Positions 45,978 through 54,152 of a DNA stretch of 64,000 nucleotides are shown here, piece after piece (the stretch's first letter is position 1; the number at the start of each line of letters is the position of its first letter). This DNA comes from Marinilabiliaceae bacterium JC040 (GTDB taxonomy: Bacteria; Bacteroidota; Bacteroidia; Bacteroidales; Marinifilaceae). Below the pieces are notes generated by a model. The model saw nothing but the letters and a program-made list of their open reading frames with translations. It was not told the DNA's origin and searched no databases. Location of the stretch: assembly GCA_022496785.1 (NCBI GenBank), contig SNAP01000008.1, positions 1-64,000 on the forward strand, in the 5' to 3' direction. The translations under genes were made by a program, and so were the position numbers.

Positions 45978-48974
45978 ATGCAGAATAAAGGAGCGATAAG
46001 GTTACTTGCCATACTATTTGCGTTGGTGAGTTTGTATCAGTTGTATTTCACGTACAAGACAAGAAGTGTTGAAGCAGACGCTCGTCAGTATGGAAAAGGA
46101 AGTGCTGTTAAAGAAGCAGCCTACTTAGATAGTATTGCCGATCAACCTGTTTACAATTTCTTTGGTATTACAAAGTTTACTTACAAAGAGTGTAAGGAGT
46201 TAGAATTAAATTTAGGTCTTGACCTAAAAGGTGGTATGAACGTTACTATGGAAGTTGACGTTGTTGATTTGATTAAGTCTTTAGCTAATCACTCAACAGA
46301 TCCAACATTCAATAAAGCTATCGAAAGAGCTAAAAAGATGCAATTAGACAGTCAAGACGACTTTGTAAGTCTTTTTGGTAAAGCTTTTGAAGAAGTTGAT
46401 CCTAGTGCACAACTATCATCTCCAGACATCTTTGGTAATATTCAATTAAAAGACAAGATTAAATTAGGTGACTCAAACGATCAAGTATTAAAAGTTATTA
46501 AGCACGAAGCAGATATAGCTATTGATAATACATTTAATATTTTACGTACTCGTATCGACCGTTTCGGAGTATCACAACCAAATATTACAAAAGCAGATAT
46601 CTCTGGTAGAATAGTTATCGAGCTTCCTGGTATTAAAGATCCAAAGCGTGTTCGTAAATTATTACAGGGAACAGCAGCTTTAGAGTTCTGGGAAACTTAT
46701 GAGAATCAAGAATTCTATCCATATCTTGAAAAAATTAATCAAGAATTAATAGTACTTAACGAAGCTAATACTAAGCTTGATTCAGATAAAGAAACAAAAG
46801 CTAAAAAAGAAGAAGCAAAAGATTCTAAAAAGAATAAAGTTTCAGAAGCAGTAGCAAAATCTGAAAAAGCAGCTAAAAAAGAGCAACTTTCAAAAAAAGA
46901 GATTGCAAAAAGATATCCTCTATTTAGTGTATTAAAACCAAATGAGAGAGGAAATTCTTTAGCTCCAGGTTCAGCAGTTGGTTTTGCGTTTTTAAAAGAC
47001 ACAGCTAAAGTAAATAAGATTTTAGCAATGCCTAAAGTAAAAGCTTTATTACCTAGAGACTGTAAATTACTTTGGGATGTAAAACCTCCAAGATGGGCTA
47101 AGGATGGCGATTTAGTTCGTTTACATGCAATAAAAATTAAGACTCGTAATCGTCAAGCACCTCTAGATGGAGATGTTGTTGTTGATGCTCGTCAAACTTT
47201 TGGAGATTCTCAAGCAGATCCTACAGTATCTATGACTATGAATGGTAAAGGTGCTAAAATTTGGGCTAGATTAACAAAAGAGAACAAAGGACGTTGTATA
47301 GCAATCGTTCTTGATAACTATGTATATTCATCTCCTCACGTAAATTCAGAAATTACAGGTGGTAGATCAGAAATCTCTGGACAAGAAACAGTGAACGAGG
47401 CAAAAGACCTTGCAAACATTCTTAAATCTGGTAAACTTCCAGCTCCAGCGAAAATTATATCAGAAGAAATCGTTGGTCCTTCACTAGGACAAGAGTCTAT
47501 TCAATCAGGTATGTGGTCGTTTATCATTGCCTTTGGTTTAGTACTTGCATATATGTTATTCTTCTATTCTTCAGGTGCTGGTCTTGCAGCTAACTTGGCA
47601 TTGATTACCAACTTATTCTTTATCTTCGGTATTTTAGCATCATTAGGAGCTGTATTAACACTTCCTGGTATTGCAGGTATTGTATTAACAATTGGTATGT
47701 CGGTGGATGCTAACGTGCTTATTTTTGAACGTATTCAAGAAGAATTGAAATCAGGAAAAGGATATCAATTAGCAATAAAAGAAGGATATAATAATGCATA
47801 TTCAGCAATTATTGATGGTAACATCACTACTTTATTAACAGGTATCATTCTTTACATTTTCGGTGAAGGTCCTATTAAAGGTTTTGCTACTACATTAATC
47901 ATTGGTATTTTCTCATCTCTTTTCTGTGCTATTTTCATTACAAGATTAATTCTTGATAGAAAATTAGGTAAAGGTAAGAATCCTTCTTTCACAACAGGAT
48001 TTACAGCAAATTGGTTAAGAAATACAAATATCAATTTCATAGGTGCAAGAAAAACATGTTATATCATCTCTGGTGTAATGTTAATTATCAGTATAGGTTT
48101 CTTAACAACAAGAGGTCTAAACCAAGGTATCGACTTTACAGGAGGTAGAACATATGTTGTACAATTAGAAAAAGATTCATCAGTAGAAAAGGTAGCATCA
48201 GCATTAGCAACACAATTTGGTTCAGCTCCAGAGGTTAAAACTTTTGGTAAAGCAAATCAAGTGAAGATCGCTACTAAATATAAAATCAACGATAAAGGAA
48301 ACGAAGTAGACGACGAGGTAGAAGCTTTATTATATAAAGGTCTTAAGCCTTATTTACCAGCAAATATGAATGAAAAAGCATTTATTGAAGATGGTATTAA
48401 GATGTCTCAAAAAGTAGGTCCAACAATTGCAGATGATATTCGTCAGGCAGCAGTATGGTCTATCTTACTAGCATTATTAGTTATCTTTATCTACATTAGA
48501 ATAAGATTCTCTAGATGGCAATATGGTTTAGGTGCTGTTGTAGCCCTAGCTCATGATACTATTATTGTATTAGGATTATTCTCAATGTTGTATGGAATAT
48601 TACCATTCTCACTAGAAATTGACCAAGCATTTATTGCTGCGATATTAACAGTGGTTGGTTATTCTATTAATGATACAGTGGTTGTATTCGACCGTATTAG
48701 AGAGTATCTTGGATTACATCCTAAGAGAAAGACTAGCGAAATAACTAATGAGGCACTTAACTCAACATTAAGACGTACATTTAGTACATCGCTTTCAACC
48801 TTAGTTGTGTTATTAGCAATCTTTATCTTTGGTGGTACATCTATCCAAGGATTCACATTTGCATTATTAATTGGTGTTGTTGTTGGTACATATTCATCAT
48901 TATTTATTGCAACTCCTATAGCTTACGATACTTCAAACAAAGTAAATGCTGTAGTAGCTAAAAAGAAAAAATAA
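45978..48974 (+). CDS. secDF: Fused protein-export membrane protein SecDF
   Basis: A 998-residue fusion with 12 predicted membrane segments. The SecD part has LNLGLDLKGGMNVTMEV near residue 75, the P1 domain and GMSVDANVLIFERIQEEL near 575. The SecF part begins near 685 (RKTCYIISGVML) with GIDFTGGRTYVVQLE and VVGYSINDTVVVFDRIREYL. SecDF uses the proton gradient to complete Sec export. An insert at about residues 262-315 rich in Lys, Ala and Glu interrupts P1, common in Bacteroidetes. Codon usage suggests high expression. A terminator follows. Confidence 0.95.
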   Translation: MQNKGAIRLLAILFALVSLYQLYFTYKTRSVEADARQYGKGSAVKEAAYLDSIADQPVYNFFGITKFTYKECKELELNLGLDLKGGMNVTMEVDVVDLIKSLANHSTDPTFNKAIERAKKMQLDSQDDFVSLFGKAFEEVDPSAQLSSPDIFGNIQLKDKIKLGDSNDQVLKVIKHEADIAIDNTFNILRTRIDRFGVSQPNITKADISGRIVIELPGIKDPKRVRKLLQGTAALEFWETYENQEFYPYLEKINQELIVLNEANTKLDSDKETKAKKEEAKDSKKNKVSEAVAKSEKAAKKEQLSKKEIAKRYPLFSVLKPNERGNSLAPGSAVGFAFLKDTAKVNKILAMPKVKALLPRDCKLLWDVKPPRWAKDGDLVRLHAIKIKTRNRQAPLDGDVVVDARQTFGDSQADPTVSMTMNGKGAKIWARLTKENKGRCIAIVLDNYVYSSPHVNSEITGGRSEISGQETVNEAKDLANILKSGKLPAPAKIISEEIVGPSLGQESIQSGMWSFIIAFGLVLAYMLFFYSSGAGLAANLALITNLFFIFGILASLGAVLTLPGIAGIVLTIGMSVDANVLIFERIQEELKSGKGYQLAIKEGYNNAYSAIIDGNITTLLTGIILYIFGEGPIKGFATTLIIGIFSSLFCAIFITRLILDRKLGKGKNPSFTTGFTANWLRNTNINFIGARKTCYIISGVMLIISIGFLTTRGLNQGIDFTGGRTYVVQLEKDSSVEKVASALATQFGSAPEVKTFGKANQVKIATKYKINDKGNEVDDEVEALLYKGLKPYLPANMNEKAFIEDGIKMSQKVGPTIADDIRQAAVWSILLALLVIFIYIRIRFSRWQYGLGAVVALAHDTIIVLGLFSMLYGILPFSLEIDQAFIAAILTVVGYSINDTVVVFDRIREYLGLHPKRKTSEITNEALNSTLRRTFSTSLSTLVVLLAIFIFGGTSIQGFTFALLIGVVVGTYSSLFIATPIAYDTSNKVNAVVAKKKK

Positions 48975-48998
48975 GCTTTTTAAAGTTTAAAATATTTC

Positions 48999-49034
48999 AA
49001 ATAGCTGTCTGGATTTTCAGACAGCTATTTTTTT
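48999..49034 (+). terminator. Rho-independent terminator of secDF
   Basis: A perfect 13-bp stem (48999-49011 with 49018-49030), 6-base loop, then a T run. Confidence 0.9.
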
Positions 49035-49129
49035 GTGCTTTAATATATCGTTTTGAATATATATTAGTGAGATAAATATTTTTATATCGTCTAATTTGTT
49101 AATAAATTAGATGTACCGAATTAAAGATG

Positions 49130-49227
49130 TTTCTATCTTGTCTTTCTATCCTTTTCGTATTCTTATTGTACCCTCTCCGTACTTTGTCCATGCTTTGTCC
49201 ATGGTCTGTCCATCCTTTCTCCAACCT
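49130..49227. repeat. Pyrimidine-rich array with 11-base periodicity
   Basis: The clearest units are CTTTGTCCATG at 49182-49192, the same 11-mer at 49193-49203, GTCTGTCCATC at 49204-49214 and CTTTCTCCAAC at 49215-49225. Degenerate units with the same phase reach back through CTCTCCGTACT and CTTATTGTACC to about 49130. The plus strand is strongly pyrimidine-biased and richer in C than its AT-rich surroundings. The 11-base period (about one helical turn) is not a multiple of three, so it is not coding. It lies after the secDF terminator and before the promoter of the surface locus. Confidence 0.7.
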
Positions 49228-49339
49228 ATCTTGTAATAAGCATGTCTAATGGATGTCTTATATATGTGAAATTATAGGGGATGATATTTAGAATCTAAAA
49301 TCAAAATAATAATTTATAATGTAGTTTTTTACTTTCAGT

Positions 49340-49369
49340 TTTGATGAATAATTATAAATGATTAATTTG
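49340..49369 (+). promoter_or_regulatory. Candidate promoter of the peptide-fimbrillin locus
   Basis: TTTG at 49340-49343 and TTAATTTG at 49362-49369 are 18 bases apart, close to the Bacteroidetes -33/-7 layout, with one mismatch in the -7 element. Transcription would start about 35 bases before the peptide ATG. Confidence 0.35.
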
Positions 49370-49410
49370 CGTTCACGTGCAGAAGACTCATCAATACAAA
49401 TTATATAGCT

Positions 49411-49563
49411 ATGAAATCAAAAGAAAAAATTACTGAGGAAAATATTGAAAGAGATCAGTATGAAAGTCCTCAATGTGAGATTGTTACAGTGGAATTAGAG
49501 ACTCCAATTTTGTCGGGTAGTGGAACCGGAGGTTCAGACTGGGGAGATGGAGGTAGTTGGTAG
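49411..49563 (+). CDS. Small 50-residue peptide with Gly/Asp/Trp-rich tail
   Basis: A short frame begins with MKSKEKITEENIERDQYESP, continues QCEIVTVELETPILS and ends GSGTGGSDWGDGGSW, then TAG. It has no signal peptide. The YESPQCEIVTVELETPILSGSG layout resembles small proteins often found next to fimbrillin genes in Bacteroidales: a Tyr-x-x-Pro segment, an acidic Val/Glu strand, then a Ser/Gly/Asp tail. I know no proven role. The next gene, a fimbrillin-like lipoprotein, starts 29 bases later, so both are probably cotranscribed. A precursor peptide or secretion partner is speculative. Confidence 0.65.
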   Translation: MKSKEKITEENIERDQYESPQCEIVTVELETPILSGSGTGGSDWGDGGSW

Positions 49564-49592
49564 ATAACATTAACTTAAACTAATATATTGTA

Positions 49593-51365
49593 ATGAGAAG
49601 TATACGTTTATATCTAGGTGTGGTATGCCTAATACTAATTACCGCATGTAGTTCTAAAGATGTTTTAGATGATTCAAATCTAAAACCAGAATTGAAAAAA
49701 GTAGTCGTAAAATGTTCAGTAGGAAATGAAAATCCAAAAACAAAAGCTAGTATTTCTATAGGAAAGAATCCTGAAGATGGAGAGGGATTTATTTGGGAAT
49801 CTGGAGAGAGTTTTTACGCTTATTCTATTAATACAATGTTTAACATGATGGGACCTACTCCTAGCGAGTTTAATATTACAAATGGAGTCGGTTCAAAAAA
49901 TGGAGAATTTACTTCAGATGGTTTTATTGTAGGAAGTAAGCAAGTGATGGCTAATATTTATGGAGAATCTTTTAATGATCCTAATATGTTATCTTTAGTT
50001 CAGTATGATAGAATTGGAAAAGATTTTTCTTTTAGATATAATATGCCTTCGAATAGTGCTGTTCAAGATGGAAGAAATATTAACAATCTTTCTAAGGGAG
50101 TACATATGTATTCATTTAATAAAATTGAAGATGGAATTATGCCAGATATTCGTTTTAAGCATTTAACATCATTGTTTCGTTTTACAATTACCAATTCAAA
50201 TTCAACAAGTATAAAAGTTCAGCAGGTAAATATTCAATCTGCTAAACGTTTTGCATATTTAAATGCAGAGGTAAGATATAATATAGATTCAGAAAAGATG
50301 AATTTTATACCAAGTGGCGAGTATGATTTATTTTTAGAGATGAAGAATGTTATATTAGCTCCAGGAGAATCTTGTGATTCCTTTCTTCCTTTCATACCTG
50401 GAATGGAAGATATGTCGGGAAATGACTTGAAATTTAAATTGGATGTTTCTAATGCTGATGGAAGTAATTTAAGAACATATGAATCTAAAACTTTAAATAC
50501 TGACTTAATAATCGCAAAAAATGGTGTTAATCACTTTGAATTAGGTAAAAGATATTGGTTCAATTTATCATTAAATGATGCTGTTAAAATAAACAATATT
50601 AGCGTATCTGATTGGTCTGCTACTGTTAGAAATTCGGCAAATATAAGTGATATACAAACAATTCCTTTGGATGCAGATAGTGCTGACGCAGCATTTTTTG
50701 TTGATTATGAAAAAGATGAGTATACAGATATTTCTTCTTATATGCTTGGGGATATTAATAATTGGGAATTAGGTAAGACTTGGGAAGATAAAACAGATAA
50801 AGCTGTAATATCAGTAGTTTCGCCTTATAAACATATAAGTTCTTTCAATTTGAAAGTTAGTGATGGAGTAGAGGATGTAAAATTCAAGATGCTTAATAAA
50901 ACACGAACAAGCAGTATTGCATCTTTACTAAATTCTGATGGAATGATAGATTTTGGACCTCTTGATCATTTACTTAATAAAGTAAATGTTTCTGTGAAGA
51001 TTAATGGTGCAGATTGTACTTCTAATACTTTAAAAGTATTTAGACATAATACTTTAGAGATAGATTTACGAACAGGAATTCAGAAACTTGATGATTACGA
51101 TAGAGGAGAATTTATAGTAAATAAAGAGAGTTCAGGGAAATATATATGTTATATGGTTCCACAAACAATAAAATCGGGAGAAAATTTTATACAGATTTTA
51201 TATAATGGAATACGTTATAACTATAAGTTAAGTGCGGATTATGAATTTGTTGCAAATAAAGAAAATAACTTAAATCTTGAATTAGCAATAACAAAGAATA
51301 AATCGTCAGAGGGTATTGAAGTTAAGGTAGTGAAAGAGGAGTGGAATTCTAATACAAGAAAATAA
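49593..51365 (+). CDS. Fimbrillin-family lipoprotein
   Basis: A 590-residue lipoprotein with lipobox ITAC (Cys19). After a short linker comes the KTKASISIG and FIWESGESFYAYS pattern of fimbrillin-like proteins (Mfa/FimA class), in which the N-terminal strand follows an arginine or lysine site. An N-terminal and a second domain are both beta-rich (RFKHLTSLFRFTITN, ISVSDWSATV). Such proteins polymerise as surface pili or act as anchors. Size is larger than typical shaft subunits, so an anchor or tip role is possible. The last base of its stop is the first base of the next start. Confidence 0.75.
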   Translation: MRSIRLYLGVVCLILITACSSKDVLDDSNLKPELKKVVVKCSVGNENPKTKASISIGKNPEDGEGFIWESGESFYAYSINTMFNMMGPTPSEFNITNGVGSKNGEFTSDGFIVGSKQVMANIYGESFNDPNMLSLVQYDRIGKDFSFRYNMPSNSAVQDGRNINNLSKGVHMYSFNKIEDGIMPDIRFKHLTSLFRFTITNSNSTSIKVQQVNIQSAKRFAYLNAEVRYNIDSEKMNFIPSGEYDLFLEMKNVILAPGESCDSFLPFIPGMEDMSGNDLKFKLDVSNADGSNLRTYESKTLNTDLIIAKNGVNHFELGKRYWFNLSLNDAVKINNISVSDWSATVRNSANISDIQTIPLDADSADAAFFVDYEKDEYTDISSYMLGDINNWELGKTWEDKTDKAVISVVSPYKHISSFNLKVSDGVEDVKFKMLNKTRTSSIASLLNSDGMIDFGPLDHLLNKVNVSVKINGADCTSNTLKVFRHNTLEIDLRTGIQKLDDYDRGEFIVNKESSGKYICYMVPQTIKSGENFIQILYNGIRYNYKLSADYEFVANKENNLNLELAITKNKSSEGIEVKVVKEEWNSNTRK

Positions 51366-53203
51366 TGAAAGAGATAATAAATAGAGCAAAATATTGCGTG
51401 ATACTATCATGTTCTTTATTAATATTAAGTTCGTGTAGTAAAGAAGAATCATTGACAAGAAAATCAAGTGATGAATTAAGAATTAATAAAACATCTTTAG
51501 AGTCATCTTTAATTAAAACAAAAGCTAGTGCTTCAAGTGTTTATTTTACCGCTAATGATAGAATAGGTGTATCTGATAAGAAAGAACCTGTTTCATCTGG
51601 TGTATACAATTATAATGGAACTTCGTGGGAGTCTGTTCACTCTACATATTGGGGAGATGTTAATTCAGGAAAAATTTTCTATGCATGGTATCCAGTAGTA
51701 GAGAATTGCAACTTTAATAATTATACTTTATTAGTTGATCAGTCAAGTACATCTAAATTAAAAGAAGCTGATTATATGACAGCTCAATCACAATCTTATA
51801 CATCAATACCTTCAGATAAAGGTATCAATTTGACATTTACACATAAATTATCAAAGATTGTAATAAAGATAGTTAAACAAGAAGCAGATTCTAAAGGAGA
51901 ATTAAAAGAAGCTCATATATATTCTCCAAAGACTTCAGTGAATGAAAGCATAAATACTCCAATCAGAATAAATCCACTAGAAGAGAATGATATTGATTGT
52001 ATAAAAAAATACACTGGTATGGTGATACCAACTTCTCTAGTGAACTTTAAACTCTTTTCTGTAAAAGTAGGAAGTGATATTCAAGAAAGAGATTTCACTA
52101 CAAGTATGAATATAGAAGCTAATAAAATATATGAGTTTAAATTAGTGATGGGTGACAATAATAGCATTGTTTCAGTGGGTTTAACAGCTAAACCATGGAC
52201 AATTGCAAATGACAATCCTAGTGGAAATATTTCAGCTTCATATTGGGAAGACTTTGCATCTTCGAGTTTTGCAAGTGGAGATGGAAGTCAGGCTTCACCT
52301 TTTGAAATTTCAACACCAGAGCAATTAGCTAGGTTAATAAGTACAGTATCAGAATCTACAGGTAAATATTATAGAATAAGCCAAGATATAGATTTATCAG
52401 GAAAAGAATGGAAATCTATAGGAGATGAGAATATAGCTTTCAGAGGATATCTTGATGGAGGAAACCATACGATTAAAAATTTAGATAGAGCTTTATTTGA
52501 AAGTGTAAATCATGGTAAGTTAGAAAATATAAATTTTTCATGTGTTGATATAATATCTAAAGAGCATTCATTTGCACTACTTGCTAAATTAATACAATAC
52601 ACTCAGGTTAAGAATTGTAATGTTTCTGGTAATATTACTATTGATTCAAGAAATGCAAAGGTAGCAGGTTTAGTGGTTGATATGGCAAATAATTCTTCAA
52701 TTACGAAATGTTCTAATACAGCTAATATAAATTCAAACAGAGAGGAAACATCAATTGCAGGAATTGTTTATTCAACTAAATTAGAAAACAATGTAGTAGG
52801 ATGCTTTAATACAGGAAATTTAAGTTCTAATTTTAAGGTGGGCGGAATTTCAGTTGATCATGTTGGAATGATTATAGGTTGTTATAATACTGGAACAATT
52901 TCATATGCTGATTCGGGTGCAGGAATTTCATGTGATAATTCACAATATGCTAAGATATATAGCTGTTATAGTAGTGGAGATGTTAATTATGGTATTGCAT
53001 ATAACATAGAAGAACCTACGGCTTTGTCATCTAATTATTTCACACAAGGTGATGCTTATTTAAATGTATCTAGTTCTAATAATAGATGTGAGAAAGTTGT
53101 TAATTTAACATCTGACATTTTTAATATCATGAATGCTAATTGGTCTAATTTAATAAATTCTGATTATAAATATTCACCTACTGGAGAAATAGTTCCAAAA
53201 TAA
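51365..53203 (+). CDS. Fimbrillin-like lipoprotein with C-terminal GLUG-type beta-helix repeats
   Basis: A 612-residue lipoprotein with lipobox LSSC (Cys24). Residues about 45-290 show fimbrillin-type features (TKASASSVYFTANDRIGV, NLTFTHKLSKIVIKIVK, VGLTAKPW). From about 300 the sequence changes to GDGSQASPFEISTPEQLARL and DIDLSGKEWKSIG, then repeated short units of the kind seen in GLUG adhesins (AGLVVDMANNSSITKCSNTA, VVGCFNTGNLSSNFKVGGIS, IIGCYNTGTISYADSGAGIS). This suits an exposed adhesin or pilus tip. It overlaps the preceding gene by one base (TAATG), hence one operon. Confidence 0.78.
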   Translation: MKEIINRAKYCVILSCSLLILSSCSKEESLTRKSSDELRINKTSLESSLIKTKASASSVYFTANDRIGVSDKKEPVSSGVYNYNGTSWESVHSTYWGDVNSGKIFYAWYPVVENCNFNNYTLLVDQSSTSKLKEADYMTAQSQSYTSIPSDKGINLTFTHKLSKIVIKIVKQEADSKGELKEAHIYSPKTSVNESINTPIRINPLEENDIDCIKKYTGMVIPTSLVNFKLFSVKVGSDIQERDFTTSMNIEANKIYEFKLVMGDNNSIVSVGLTAKPWTIANDNPSGNISASYWEDFASSSFASGDGSQASPFEISTPEQLARLISTVSESTGKYYRISQDIDLSGKEWKSIGDENIAFRGYLDGGNHTIKNLDRALFESVNHGKLENINFSCVDIISKEHSFALLAKLIQYTQVKNCNVSGNITIDSRNAKVAGLVVDMANNSSITKCSNTANINSNREETSIAGIVYSTKLENNVVGCFNTGNLSSNFKVGGISVDHVGMIIGCYNTGTISYADSGAGISCDNSQYAKIYSCYSSGDVNYGIAYNIEEPTALSSNYFTQGDAYLNVSSSNNRCEKVVNLTSDIFNIMNANWSNLINSDYKYSPTGEIVPK

Positions 53204-53252
53204 TTAATTGAGAATTATTATAATAGCTAGTACGCTATTACTATGTTATTGT

Positions 53253-53315
53253 TTAAATCTATGCTTTTATATGACTCTGTGTGAGTTGTGTAAGAGTATA
53301 GATTTTTTTATTGAT
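53253..53315 (+). terminator. Possible terminator after the fimbrillin operon
   Basis: AAATCTAT near 53254 pairs with ATAGATTT near 53301 across a long, partly paired loop and is followed by a T run. The stem is imperfect, so the call is tentative. It separates the lipoprotein pair from the next gene pair. Confidence 0.45.
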
Positions 53316-53454
53316 CATAATCGGTGTATTTAGGATGTGTTATTTATTTTATGAAAGGTTGGAGAAATATATAATTAAATATTTGTAAGAAATAATTGTT
53401 TTAAGTTTATTTGTATCCAATTATAAATTATGTAATTTAAAACAAATAAATAAA

Positions 53455-54150
53455 ATGAAAAAGAAGTTAATCTTATTAATGTTTTTAATGCTATCTCTTT
53501 GCTATACACTTTTAGCTCAGAGTATATGGATAAATGGTGTAATATTTAATAAAGAAGGAAAAGATCTTTACCCTATCCCTTTCGCAAGTGTATATTATTG
53601 CGATAGTATGAATCATGATGATGTAAAATATGTTGCTTTTACTGATATGTCGGGAGTGTATGATCTTGGTAAAAATATTGAAGTAAGAGATTACTACGTT
53701 AAAATATCTGCTCCTGGTTATAAAAGTATTGGGAAAAATGTAAATAAGTTACCTAATTCATTAGAAGGTCCATACACTCTACATTTTAGTATGAAAAAGA
53801 AAAATGATATCGAATATTCTAAAAAAACATATTTAGCTACAGATCTTGAAATGGAATCTAAAAATATTTTTGAAATTGTTTCTTTACTTCCTGAAGTGAC
53901 ATTTAAAAATGGTTCATATTATACGAAAGATGATGAAAAAATAAAAATATTGGGATGTGGATATTCTATTCCTAAGAATAAATATGAAATGCTTAGAAAC
54001 TTGTCTAATATGTATATTGAGAAGATTGAATATTATGATTTAAAAAAAGTGGAAAATTCAAAATATCCAGCTGTAGTGAATGTTGTATTAATGCAGCCAA
54101 CTCAAGCAGGAGGGAAACTTGATTTTGTACCAGTAGAATTATATAAATAG
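53455..54150 (+). CDS. Exported carboxypeptidase-regulatory-like domain protein without a barrel
   Basis: A 231-residue exported protein with a signal peptide ending near LLAQ (residue 22). Residues 25-115 form a CarboxypepD_reg/CNA-B-like beta sandwich (IPFASVYYCD, GYKSIGKNV). Residues about 120-225 resemble the plug-like region of the next gene (NIFEIVSLLPEVTFKNGSYY, IEKIEYYDLK, YPAVVNVVL). The protein stops where the barrel would start. It may be a soluble or surface partner of the following outer-membrane protein, or a barrel-less derivative. Three bases separate the genes. Confidence 0.7.
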   Translation: MKKKLILLMFLMLSLCYTLLAQSIWINGVIFNKEGKDLYPIPFASVYYCDSMNHDDVKYVAFTDMSGVYDLGKNIEVRDYYVKISAPGYKSIGKNVNKLPNSLEGPYTLHFSMKKKNDIEYSKKTYLATDLEMESKNIFEIVSLLPEVTFKNGSYYTKDDEKIKILGCGYSIPKNKYEMLRNLSNMYIEKIEYYDLKKVENSKYPAVVNVVLMQPTQAGGKLDFVPVELYK

Positions 54151-54152
54151 AT

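Noticed and set aside
49130-49227. CRISPR array
   Set aside because: Units are 11 bases with no spacers between them and no cas genes nearby.
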